Shown here piece after piece: positions 15,145-24,962 of a DNA stretch of 64,000 nt. Source of the stretch: Tardiphaga sp051811025 (GTDB lineage: Bacteria > Pseudomonadota > Alphaproteobacteria > Rhizobiales > Xanthobacteraceae); the NCBI RefSeq assembly GCF_051811025.1, contig NZ_JBPWQE010000001.1, positions 4,340,001-4,404,000 of the forward strand. The letters are read 5' to 3'. A program made the translations under genes and the position numbers. Within the stretch, counting starts at the first letter, position 1, and each line of letters begins with the position of its first letter. Below the pieces are notes generated by a model. The model ran no database searches and was not told the origin of the DNA. It saw only the letters and a list, made by a program, of their open reading frames with translations.

Positions 15145-16131
15145 TTAACCCTTCACCAGCCGTACCTGAGTGCCCCAGGGATCGGCAACCGCAACGCCAT
15201 CCGCGATCGACTCGCCTGACAGGCCAGCAGCCGCAAGGCGGCGCTTGCGGTCGGCCATCACGGCATCATCGGCAATCCGGAGCGAGAACCAGGCGAGCCC
15301 CGTTTCCTGCGCATTGCGCGGACCGCTGCCGGCGCTCTGCCAGGTGTTGATGCCGATGTGATGGTGATAGCGACCTGACGACAGGAAGGCGACACCCGGT
15401 CGGCCTAGCCGCGTCGGCTCCATGCCGATTAGCCCCTCATAAAAATTGCGGCCGCGCGCGACGTCGCCGACACGCAGATGCATGTGACCGATACGCAGCG
15501 GCTTCGGCGCGGTGTGATACTGATCGCGCGTGGTGTCCGTCTGCGCCACGATATTGTCGATATCGAGCTGGTCGGTTCCCATGGTGACCATGTCGCCGGT
15601 CCATTTCCACGCCGACGGCGGCCGGTCCGAATAGACCTCGATGCCGTTACCCTCGGGATCGGTGAGATAGGATGCCTCGCTGACATGATGATCGGCAAAG
15701 CCATCAAACGGCGTACGCGCCAACGCGGCATGGACCAGCCAGCGCGCGAAATCTGCGCGGCTCGGCATCAGGAAGGCGGTGTGAAACAGCCCGGCCGTGG
15801 TCTGCGCTTCCAGCGGCGCATCGGGCCGATGGATCAGGTGCAACAGCGCGACGCCATCGACGCCGAGCACGACCTCGGCCTTGCTGTCGCTGATGGTGCC
15901 GAGCTTGAGCAAATCCGTGTAGTAGCTGCGCATCTTGCCAAGGTCGCGGACGCGAAGCGCGGCGGCACCGATCCGCATCGGCGTCTGCTGCGCGAAGGGC
16001 AACGGCGCAGATGCCATCGCACCAAGATCGACACCGCCCTCGGCACGCACCGCCCCCATCAGCGCGGTCTGGCTGGCAGCAAAGGCGGCGAGCTTCATCA
16101 CCTGTCGGCGCGTGGTCATGCGGGGGTCCAT
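15145..16131 (-). CDS. Tat-exported VOC-family protein, ring-cleavage dioxygenase-like
   Basis: 328 residues from ATG 16131 (ATG 16119 is an alternative that starts the leader more typically). The N-terminus TTRRQVMKLAAFAASQTALM is a twin-arginine leader. Two VOC domains follow, about residues 50-170 and 195-328, with GLFHTAFLMPSR, LTDPEGNGIEVY, GHMHLRVGD and YHHHIGIN supplying His and Glu positions of the extradiol-dioxygenase/glyoxalase metal site. Export is unusual for this family. It is divergent from a tannase-type esterase gene, hinting at degradation of plant aromatic esters outside the cytoplasm. Confidence 0.85.
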   Translation of the reverse strand: MDPRMTTRRQVMKLAAFAASQTALMGAVRAEGGVDLGAMASAPLPFAQQTPMRIGAAALRVRDLGKMRSYYTDLLKLGTISDSKAEVVLGVDGVALLHLIHRPDAPLEAQTTAGLFHTAFLMPSRADFARWLVHAALARTPFDGFADHHVSEASYLTDPEGNGIEVYSDRPPSAWKWTGDMVTMGTDQLDIDNIVAQTDTTRDQYHTAPKPLRIGHMHLRVGDVARGRNFYEGLIGMEPTRLGRPGVAFLSSGRYHHHIGINTWQSAGSGPRNAQETGLAWFSLRIADDAVMADRKRRLAAAGLSGESIADGVAVADPWGTQVRLVKG

Positions 16132-16327
16132 GGCAGAAGAGTGGATTCAAGAATGGATCATTGTGGATAGCAGGCGACCATACGGGGTCAAATCACATCG
16201 CTGTAGGTCCAATCCACGGGGGCTTTTTAACATAATGTTACGTTCAAGCCTCGTTTTGGTAGTTGATCGCAGGAGCGAAGTGAGGAGAACTCACCCCAAC
16301 TCAAAAATAAAACAGACGGGAAACGCC

Positions 16328-18190
16328 ATGTCGACAGCCCCCCACATCATCCGTGATGACAGCCGTGCGCGTGCCGTCGTGACGGCAATGGCCTTGTTTG
16401 CCGCGCTATGCGGCACCACGGCCCCGGCTTCCGCACAGCAGCTCGCCTGTGATGACGGTATCAAGACCGCATTTCATCCCGATGAGGCCACCACCGTTGT
16501 GGCCGTGCGGGCGATCAAGAAGGGCGAGGAACTGGTCGCGCAGGATTCGCCTCGCCCGATCACCATGGCGGCGGACATGTGCCTTGTGAAGCTTCTGGTG
16601 GGCCCAGGCTTCACGGCGGAAAAGGACAGAGCTGCGCGCTCCTGGTCCGAGGGCATCGGCATCGAGGTGTGGCTGCCGACACCGGCGAACTGGAATACGC
16701 GCATCCGCAATTACGGCGGCGGCGGCTGGGTCGGCGGTGGCCATCGCACTGCCGACAAGATCGGCAGCAAGGTGCCCGCCCTCGTCAACGCCAATATGGG
16801 TTATGCCTCGGGCACCACCGATGCAGGACAACCCTGGTATCAGGACGGCTCCTTCACCTTTCTCTCCGACGGCAAGGTCAATGCCGAAGGATTTCGCGAC
16901 TTCTCGGTCCGCGCCATGGTGGAGCAGGCCGTCAAGACCAAGGCGCTCGCCACGCTCTATTACGGCAAGGCGCCGGCTTACGCTTATTACGATGGTCACT
17001 CGCAGGGTGGCCGGCAGGGCATGAAGATCGCCCAGGACTATCCCGAGCTCTATGACGGCTACATGATCGCGCAGCCGGCGCTGAACATCCCGCAATTCGG
17101 CACGACCGCGCTATATCCGCAGATCGTGATGAAGACCGAGCTCGGCTTCACCGCACTCGACAAACCGAAAGCCAGCGCCTTCGCCGCCAAGATCGACGCC
17201 GCCAACAAACGTGCCCTCGCCTCCTGCGACAAGGCCGGGCTCGGCTTCCTGCTCGATCCGTTCGCCTGCGACTACGATCCCGCACGCGATGCCGCGGCCC
17301 TCTGCAGCGGCGAGGCCGGCCAGGGCGTCACCGGCAGCAATGCCGATGCGGCAACCTGCATGAGCCTGAAGGAAGCGATGGCGCTCGACAGGATCTGGTT
17401 CGGCGCAACGCCCGACGGCAGCTACGACGCCGCGCAGAGCTCCGACAGCCGCAGCGGCAAGGTGCTCGGAACGAGGCAGGTGTGGTGGGCCTTCACCAGG
17501 ACCACGGCGATCGGCAGCCAGATCACCGGTACAGCCGCCGGCAGCGTGGCTTTGGCACTACAGGACGTCCGCTACGCCGCCGATGCCAGCGCCACCAACC
17601 CATCGGACATTCCGTTCAACAACGGCTCGACCACCGAACGCAACAAGTGGCAGGAGCTCAGCTATGCCGGTCTGGCCGATGCGGTGAACAAGAACCTCGC
17701 TTTGCAGCCCACTTTGTTCAGCAATCTCGGCACCGACAAGGCGGATCTCGGCAAGTTGCGCGATCTCGGCCGCAAGATCATCGTCTATAGCGGCCTCGTC
17801 GATGACGCGATCCCGCCCGCCGGCAACGTCAACTATCACGAGCGCGTCGCGGCGCAGATGGGCGGCCACGCCGAGGTGCAGAAGTTCATGCGGATGTATC
17901 TGCTGCCCGGCTCGGCGCACAGCTCGCAGGGCCGCGCCTATACGGTCAGCGGCCAGAACGATTCCGTGCCGCTGCCGAAGCTTCCCGGTAATGCGAACCA
18001 GACGCCGATGCGTGAGCAGGATCAGTTCTTCACCGCGCTGACGGACTGGGTCGAAAAGGGTGTGGCTCCCGGCGAGATCGCACTGACGTCGCGTGACAGC
18101 AAGTTGAGCTATCCGGCTTGCGTCTATCCGCTGCGCACGGTGTGGAATGGTGGAGCAGTAACGCAGGCGGCGAATTTCGGCTGCAAGTAG
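16328..18190 (+). CDS. Tannase/feruloyl esterase family secreted hydrolase
   Basis: 620 residues from ATG 16328, with a signal-peptide-like segment ending APASAQQ near residue 38. Tannase-family hallmarks: nucleophile Ser225 in YDGHSQGGRQG, NYGGGGWVGG and MGYASGTTDAG upstream, paired cysteines, catalytic Asp in VYSGLVDDAIPP and His in LLPGSAHSSQG. The family splits ester bonds between phenolic acids and sugars or polyphenols. Length fits (about 550-620). A GNRA-loop hairpin follows the stop. The 196-base gap to the divergent Tat-exported VOC gene should hold both promoters. Confidence 0.88.
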   Translation: MSTAPHIIRDDSRARAVVTAMALFAALCGTTAPASAQQLACDDGIKTAFHPDEATTVVAVRAIKKGEELVAQDSPRPITMAADMCLVKLLVGPGFTAEKDRAARSWSEGIGIEVWLPTPANWNTRIRNYGGGGWVGGGHRTADKIGSKVPALVNANMGYASGTTDAGQPWYQDGSFTFLSDGKVNAEGFRDFSVRAMVEQAVKTKALATLYYGKAPAYAYYDGHSQGGRQGMKIAQDYPELYDGYMIAQPALNIPQFGTTALYPQIVMKTELGFTALDKPKASAFAAKIDAANKRALASCDKAGLGFLLDPFACDYDPARDAAALCSGEAGQGVTGSNADAATCMSLKEAMALDRIWFGATPDGSYDAAQSSDSRSGKVLGTRQVWWAFTRTTAIGSQITGTAAGSVALALQDVRYAADASATNPSDIPFNNGSTTERNKWQELSYAGLADAVNKNLALQPTLFSNLGTDKADLGKLRDLGRKIIVYSGLVDDAIPPAGNVNYHERVAAQMGGHAEVQKFMRMYLLPGSAHSSQGRAYTVSGQNDSVPLPKLPGNANQTPMREQDQFFTALTDWVEKGVAPGEIALTSRDSKLSYPACVYPLRTVWNGGAVTQAANFGCK

Positions 18191-18206
18191 CTGGCATTCC
18201 GGCGGC

Positions 18207-18226
18207 GCGAGAGCGAAAGCTCTCGC
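18207..18226 (+). terminator. Hairpin after the tannase-family gene
   Basis: Eight-bp stem GCGAGAGC / GCTCTCGC closed by a GAAA tetraloop, 16 bases after the stop codon; the following sequence is only partly T-rich. A second palindrome (GGCCGGAT / ATCCGGCC with a three-base centre) follows at about 18241-18259 and resembles a dispersed element. Confidence 0.5.
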
Positions 18227-18413
18227 CTCTCGTTTGTCATGGCCGGATTTGATCCGGCCTCCACAAGTTTCCGCTCCGCACACTCCTGCGATTTTAACGG
18301 TTCTAGTGTGTAGAGGTTCTAACTTGGCAGGTAATGCCATGCGCGATTTGATGTCCTAGAGACCACGCAGGAATCGGGCTCAGTCAGTCCGAACGACATG
18401 CGGGGCGTTATCG

Positions 18414-20708
18414 GTGGGGATCGTCGAAAGAAAAGTCACCAAGGCAATGTGTCTTGGTGCAGCAAGTTCTATTGTCTTGTTGATGGGCCTGTCAGCGCAG
18501 GCAAGCGCACAAATGTCAGCGCAAGCCACCGGCACGGAGCCGCCTTCAGCGCGCGCCACGCAGCTGGATCCCGTCATCGTTCAAGGCAGCGCCGACCGGC
18601 GCGCCAAATCCAAGAACACTGCGCGCAGCAGCGCGTCGCGCACCGCCGCACGGGCGGCGCGCACAGCCACGCGTCAGGGAACAGTCACGCCAAGCAACGT
18701 GCCGGGCGCCAGCGCAACGGAATCCGCATGGGGCCCCGTTCAGGGCTATGTGGCCACGCGAAGTGCCACGGGCACCAAAACGGATACGCCTCTGATCGAG
18801 ACGCCGCAGTCGATTTCGGTGGTGACACCGGAGCAGATGCGCGACCAGGGCGCGCGAACCGTCGGTGAGGCGCTGGCCTATACGGCGGGCGTGCAAACCC
18901 AACCCTATGGCTACGATGCCCGCTACGACCAGTTCCTGATCCGCGGATTTGCGGCCAACCAATACGGCAATTACCGCGACGGTCTGCGGCAGGGCAACGG
19001 TTCCTTCGCCTATTTCCGCAACGAACCATACGGCGCCGAACGCATCGAGGTCATGCGCGGGCCGTCCTCCGTGCTCTATGGCGCCAACGAAGCCGGCGGC
19101 ATGGTGAACTATGTCAGCAAGATGCCGCTCGAGAAGCGGCTCAACGAAGCCGGGCTCGATATCGGCAATTTCAATCGCTATCAGGGCCGTTTCGATTTCA
19201 GCGGGCCGACGCTCGACAACGACAAGCTGCTCTATCGCTTCACCGGCCTGGTGCGTGACAGCGGCACGCAGATTCCCGGCACCTGGGACGATCGCGTGTT
19301 TCTCGCACCGAGCTTTACCGCAAAGCTGGGCGAAGACACGACGCTCACGGTGCTGGCCGAATACGAGCGCAGCAAGACGTCGATGTGGCCGTATTATCTG
19401 CGCAACCCGGCGACGGGCGTGGTGACGAATATTCGTCTCGGCGATCCGTCATTCGATGCGCTCACACAGTCGCAGGCCTCTGTCGGTTACAGGCTCGAAC
19501 ATCGCTTCAACGAGGCCGTGACGTTCCGGCAGAACGTCCGGCTCGGGCATGTGTCGTTCGAAGGCAACATGGTCGATGCACTCAGTCTCTCTCCCGACGG
19601 CCGCACGTTGAACCGCTACGCGTCGACCTACAAGGAAAGCCTGAACACCTTCAATATCGACAATCAGATCGAAGCCAGATTGGCAACCGGCCCGATCAAG
19701 CATACGGTCCTAGCCGGAGTCGATTACTTCCGGCAGGGAACGACTTTTGGCTACTATGCGGGCGCCGGTCCGTCGCTCGACCTGACAAATCCTGTTTATG
19801 GCACTTCGGTGCCGACATTGCCTTTGTCGATTATGAGCGCCAACAGCCAGACGCTCGGCCAGCTCGGACTTTACGCACAGGACCAGATGGCACTGGGCGG
19901 CTGGCGGCTGACCATCGGTGGCCGGCAGGACTTTGCCGAACTCTCGAACCACGACGACCTGTCAGGCGTGACGACCACGAGCGACCCAAGCAAGTTCACA
20001 GGCCGCGCGGGATTGCTGTATCTGTTCGACAACGGGCTCGCGCCTTACGTCAACTACGCGACGTCATTTCTGCCGCAGAGTGGCACGACGGCACCCGGGC
20101 GCGGCGCTACACCCTTCGCGCCGACGACCGGTGAATCGTTCGAAGCCGGTATCAAGTATCAGCCGCTTGGCTGGAACAGCTACTTCACGGCGACCTGGTT
20201 CAACCTGACCAAGGACAACGTGCTGACAACCGATCCGGTCTTCGGCTCGCTGTACTCGGTACAGACCGGCCAGATACGCTCACGGGGCACCGAACTGGAA
20301 GCGGTGCTGTCTCTGGCAGAGGGCCTCAAGGGTGTCGCGTCCTATAGCTATACTGACGCTACTGTGACTCGCAGCAACGGGGCCGACCTCGGCAAGGTAC
20401 CGCTCGGCGTGCCAACGCAGCAGGCGGCGATTTTCCTCGACTATACTTGGCAGACCGGTTCGCTCGCGGGATTCGGTGTCGGTGCCGGTGCACGCTGGAT
20501 CGGACAGACCTGGGCTGACGACATCAATACGATCAGAAACCCTGCGATCACGGCGTTCGATGCGGGTGTGCATTACGATTATCGCGGCATGCGCCTGGCC
20601 GTGAATGCGCGCAATCTGTCGGACGAGCGTGTTCCGATCTGCAACGGTGGGACCTGTACCTTCACGCAGGGGCGCACCGTTCTCGGCAGCGTGACAGCGC
20701 GATGGTGA
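18414..20708 (+). CDS. TonB-dependent siderophore receptor
   Basis: 764 residues from GTG 18414 (ATG 18450 possible). Signal peptide to about residue 33 (SASAQ), then a segment with LDPVIVQGS that can serve as TonB box, an Arg/Ala-rich linker of about 60 residues, the plug (ETPQSISVVTPEQMRDQG, VMRGPSSVLYGANEAGGMVNYVSK) and a 22-strand barrel ending in an aromatic (TARW). Layout and plug motif 'ETPQSISVV' are those of ferric-siderophore receptors; no N-terminal STN signalling domain is present. It is closely similar in design to the receptor at 40164-42434. Transports an unidentified siderophore-iron complex across the outer membrane. Confidence 0.92.
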   Translation: MGIVERKVTKAMCLGAASSIVLLMGLSAQASAQMSAQATGTEPPSARATQLDPVIVQGSADRRAKSKNTARSSASRTAARAARTATRQGTVTPSNVPGASATESAWGPVQGYVATRSATGTKTDTPLIETPQSISVVTPEQMRDQGARTVGEALAYTAGVQTQPYGYDARYDQFLIRGFAANQYGNYRDGLRQGNGSFAYFRNEPYGAERIEVMRGPSSVLYGANEAGGMVNYVSKMPLEKRLNEAGLDIGNFNRYQGRFDFSGPTLDNDKLLYRFTGLVRDSGTQIPGTWDDRVFLAPSFTAKLGEDTTLTVLAEYERSKTSMWPYYLRNPATGVVTNIRLGDPSFDALTQSQASVGYRLEHRFNEAVTFRQNVRLGHVSFEGNMVDALSLSPDGRTLNRYASTYKESLNTFNIDNQIEARLATGPIKHTVLAGVDYFRQGTTFGYYAGAGPSLDLTNPVYGTSVPTLPLSIMSANSQTLGQLGLYAQDQMALGGWRLTIGGRQDFAELSNHDDLSGVTTTSDPSKFTGRAGLLYLFDNGLAPYVNYATSFLPQSGTTAPGRGATPFAPTTGESFEAGIKYQPLGWNSYFTATWFNLTKDNVLTTDPVFGSLYSVQTGQIRSRGTELEAVLSLAEGLKGVASYSYTDATVTRSNGADLGKVPLGVPTQQAAIFLDYTWQTGSLAGFGVGAGARWIGQTWADDINTIRNPAITAFDAGVHYDYRGMRLAVNARNLSDERVPICNGGTCTFTQGRTVLGSVTARW

Positions 20709-20859
20709 GAAGCGCGGCTGCGAAACCTCTGGTGAAGCAGTTCTGGCTGCAGGAATGACGTGAAACGACGGAGCGGTGGCGCAGGCGGGTAGCTTTAGCT
20801 GCCGCTAGCTCGTCATTCGCTAGCAAACCAATCGGTTTGCCGGAGGGCACGCCCTTGCG

Positions 20860-20964
20860 CGACCCCGGAATCTCGATGTGATGAACATTTCCAGATTCCC
20901 CGCCACTCCAATTGGAGTGGCTGAGGTTCGCGTGCGCAAGGACGCGCCCGCGCCCCGGAATGAC
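20860..20964. repeat. Second copy of the palindromic intergenic repeat, with inserted palindrome
   Basis: Carries the same 16-base end CGCGCCCCGGAATGAC (20949-20964) and the core CGATGTGATGAACATT as the repeat at 15024-15135, in the other relative orientation. The left end is degraded. Inside sits an additional perfect 18-bp palindrome CCACTCCAATTGGAGTGG (20903-20920) absent from the first copy. It lies between the receptor gene and the convergent proline-rich protein gene. Confidence 0.75.
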
Positions 20965-20976
20965 AACGCTTGTTGC

Positions 20977-22566
20977 TTACTCGCCCCAGGCCGCGAACGC
21001 GTCGTTGAACGCGCGCTCGCCGGGCGAGCCCTTCTCGATGGCGATGATAGCGCGGCGCTGGTTGGCATAGACCAGCGGGATATCGAACCATGACCGCTCC
21101 TTCAGGAGCTGCAGGTTGCGCGCGCGATCGCTTTCGACATTGCTGAGACCGACCAGGAAGAAGCCGTCGGTGACCTTGACCGCGAGGCCCGCCAGCGGCG
21201 TGCCGCGCGCCTGCTCGTTCGACTTCATCAGCACGCCAGGGACATTGGCGATACCGCCGCCGGCGAAATCGGGCGGCAGCACGAAAGTGAGTTCGGCTGT
21301 ATGGCTGGCGGGCAGCGACGTGTCGGTGTTGCGGCGGAACGACATGGTCATCTTGAACTTGCGTTCCGGAATCTCGATGTCCGCGCGTACGGCGATGTCG
21401 CCAGGCTTGCCGCCGGTGCCCTTGATCTGCTCGGTGCGCCAGACCACCGTGCCGACATATTGCCGGCCCTTCGGCTCGGCCGGATCCTCGTCATACAGAA
21501 CGACGCGCTGCGCGACCGGCGCGATCTGATCCGACGACGACGGCTGACCGACGCGATCGGCGATTTTCGGCCGCGGCGCCAGCGGCGCATCCTTGTTGTC
21601 GGTGACGACGGGCGCCGAACCGCCGGCGAAACCGCGCACCATCTTGTTGATCGTCGGCCAGCCCAGAATCACGGCGCCGATCAGGATCATCACGATGCCG
21701 ATGAGAAGCGCGGTCTTGAACGGGAAACCGCCGCTGACGCGCTTCGGCTTCGGAGGCTTGGGCGGCTTCGCCTTCTTGCCCTTGGAATCCTTGATGCGCG
21801 ACGGCGGCACCTGCGACTCGTCGCCGGCCTGCTCGTCGTAAGCTGTCTCGTCGTAGCCGAAAGCCTCGCTACGCGCTTCCATGCTGGGTTCGAGACGATC
21901 GAATTCCGGCGTCGGCGACGGCACGTTGGCGTAGGTCTTGCGCGCCGCGCGGTTGGCCTGCGCAGCGGCGCGGCCGAGATCGTCGACATCGGCGGTGACG
22001 TCGCGGAAACCGCGCATCGCGGCATCGCCCTGGTCGCCGCGATCATTGCGGGCCGGCGGCGGCGTGTTGTTATCGGAGCGGCGCGGCGTGCCTGATCGTT
22101 CGCGGGTTGGCGGGCCGTTCGGATCCTGCGCGCCGGCATTGGGCGACTGCTGCTTTGGAATCGGCGGCGGATCGACGCGCAAGGTGCGCGGCGGACGCGG
22201 CTCTTCCGGGGCGCGCGGAGACGGCGTGATCGGCTGGCGGCCGCGCGGCGACGGTTCGGCCGGCGTGGCACCGGCACGCGGCCCGGCATTGCGGAAAGCA
22301 TCGCCGGCGCGCGGCTTGCCGTCCGACGCAGGACGCGAAGCGTCGCGGGCACGCTGGGCGGCCTCGGACTCAACCTTGCGGACGGCCTCTTCGAGCGACA
22401 GCCGCTCGCGGGTGATCTCTGACTCGCTGAGCGGCGGCTCGACACTGCGCAACTGGGCAATCAGAGCCGTGCGGGCGCGCTCATAGAGCGCGCGCCGCTG
22501 CTCACCGGGAGCACTGGGGTCCAGTCCGGCGATGGCACGGGCGATCAACGGGTAGTAATCAGCCAT
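20977..22566 (-). CDS. Proline-rich single-pass membrane protein of unknown function
   Basis: 529 residues. The N-terminal 60 residues are helical (YYPLIARAIAGLDPSAPGEQ), residues 80-260 are low-complexity, rich in Pro, Arg, Ala and Asp, then a Lys/Pro cluster (KKAKPPKPPKPKR) precedes one transmembrane helix (TALLIGIVMILIGAVILGW, about 285-303). The C-terminal 200 residues form a conserved-looking domain (VVLYDEDP, GTVVWRTEQ, SLPASHTAELTFVLPPDF, LLKERSWFDIPLVY, GSPGERAFNDAF). This architecture is known to me as a conserved unknown next to purA in Bradyrhizobium relatives. Cytoplasmic disordered region plus external domain is an inference from charge around the helix. Confidence 0.75.
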   Translation of the reverse strand: MADYYPLIARAIAGLDPSAPGEQRRALYERARTALIAQLRSVEPPLSESEITRERLSLEEAVRKVESEAAQRARDASRPASDGKPRAGDAFRNAGPRAGATPAEPSPRGRQPITPSPRAPEEPRPPRTLRVDPPPIPKQQSPNAGAQDPNGPPTRERSGTPRRSDNNTPPPARNDRGDQGDAAMRGFRDVTADVDDLGRAAAQANRAARKTYANVPSPTPEFDRLEPSMEARSEAFGYDETAYDEQAGDESQVPPSRIKDSKGKKAKPPKPPKPKRVSGGFPFKTALLIGIVMILIGAVILGWPTINKMVRGFAGGSAPVVTDNKDAPLAPRPKIADRVGQPSSSDQIAPVAQRVVLYDEDPAEPKGRQYVGTVVWRTEQIKGTGGKPGDIAVRADIEIPERKFKMTMSFRRNTDTSLPASHTAELTFVLPPDFAGGGIANVPGVLMKSNEQARGTPLAGLAVKVTDGFFLVGLSNVESDRARNLQLLKERSWFDIPLVYANQRRAIIAIEKGSPGERAFNDAFAAWGE

Positions 22567-22619
22567 CTCGACTCAATGTTGCGGGTGCATCAATTTGGAG
22601 GCTATCCGGTAACAGTCCG

Positions 22620-23912
<1,293 letters not shown>

Positions 23913-24387
23913 TTGGCGCTAGTCCTCTGAAAAATACACGCGTCGAGGCGTGATCAGCGCGGAAAACGGTCTGCCGTTTGCCGGATCACGCCCAGGCATC
24001 TGCCTAAACGCGGCCAATGATCTTGGTTACCCAAGTCTTCTAGGACGCTGTCTGCGATGCAAAACGGGAATAAAGGAAGCGCGGGGGGAAAACAAGCACG
24101 AACGCCCCGAAAATGGCCTCGTCGGCTCTATGCAAACCTTTGATATCCCCTGAAAATCCGGGGCGATGTGGCGAGATTGCGGCAGCGCTCGCAGCCCGAT
24201 TGCTGAGAATGCCTCTCAATCTCACATGGTCGTGAGATGGGCCGTACCGACCGAAATCTGCCCTCGTTGTGCCGCTGCGTCGCCCTATATGGGTACCTCC
24301 GAGCGTTAATTACGCCGCTCGCCCGCAAACGTTGAACGGAATCGCCCGCCGCCCGCCTTACCGATGGGGCGTTCAGGAGTAACCAAC
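23913..24387. other. Intergenic region between divergent purA and FecR-like genes (475 bases)
   Basis: Must hold the promoters of both genes. A palindrome ATCTCAC-six bases-GTGAGAT at 24219-24238 is the only clear symmetric site and could bind a regulator of the FecR/CHASE2 operon. No gene or RNA recognised. Confidence 0.45.
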
Positions 24388-24909
24388 ATGACCCATTCAA
24401 TCAGGCTGGCGGCAGCCATGGTTGCTGCGGCTTGCCTCTATGGAAGTGCTGCATCGGCGCAGCAGGCCGGCCCCGGCTGTACATCGAGCCAGTCGGCCGG
24501 TGGGCCGCAAAACCTGCGCTGCGGCGGCGTGACGATCATTGCTGAAAACGGCGCGCGCTTCACGCTGCTCGATCGCGACCGCAATGGCCGTGTCGACGGC
24601 GTCGACCTGCAAAGCAAGGCCGTTTTCATCGAGGCCTCCAAACAGAAAGCCGGCAAAACCTTCGAGGTGATGACACCGCAAGCGATTGCCGCGGTGCGTG
24701 GCACCAGATGGGCGGTGGACGCCGAGGGCAGCAAGACATCCGTCTTCGTCGAGACCGGTCGCGTCGGCGTCAGGCGCGTGACCGGCCCCGGCAGCGTGAC
24801 CCTCGGCCCCGGTGAAGGTGTTGATGTCGATGCATCGGCGACGCCGCTCGAGATCAAGCGCTGGCCCGCGCCGCGTGTCGCCGCATTGATGGCAAGGCTT
24901 GGACGTTAA
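24388..24909 (+). CDS. Secreted FecR-domain protein
   Basis: 173 residues from ATG 24388 (AGGAGT upstream). Signal peptide ends near SAASAQQ (about residue 23). The mature part is a FecR domain: beta-rich, with EVMTPQAIAAVRGTRWAVD and SVFVETGRVGVRR, the conserved 'T.. A.VRGT.F.V' pattern. It is not a full FecR sigma regulator (no cytoplasmic N-terminus or helix). Pairs of a periplasmic FecR protein and a CHASE2 cyclase are common in alphaproteobacteria; this gene directly precedes such a cyclase, so it may present a signal to its periplasmic sensor. Confidence 0.82.
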   Translation: MTHSIRLAAAMVAAACLYGSAASAQQAGPGCTSSQSAGGPQNLRCGGVTIIAENGARFTLLDRDRNGRVDGVDLQSKAVFIEASKQKAGKTFEVMTPQAIAAVRGTRWAVDAEGSKTSVFVETGRVGVRRVTGPGSVTLGPGEGVDVDASATPLEIKRWPAPRVAALMARLGR

Positions 24910-24962
24910 CAAGGCTTGGGCGCTAACAAGGCCCGGATGTTGCCCGGCCCGGATACACAACG

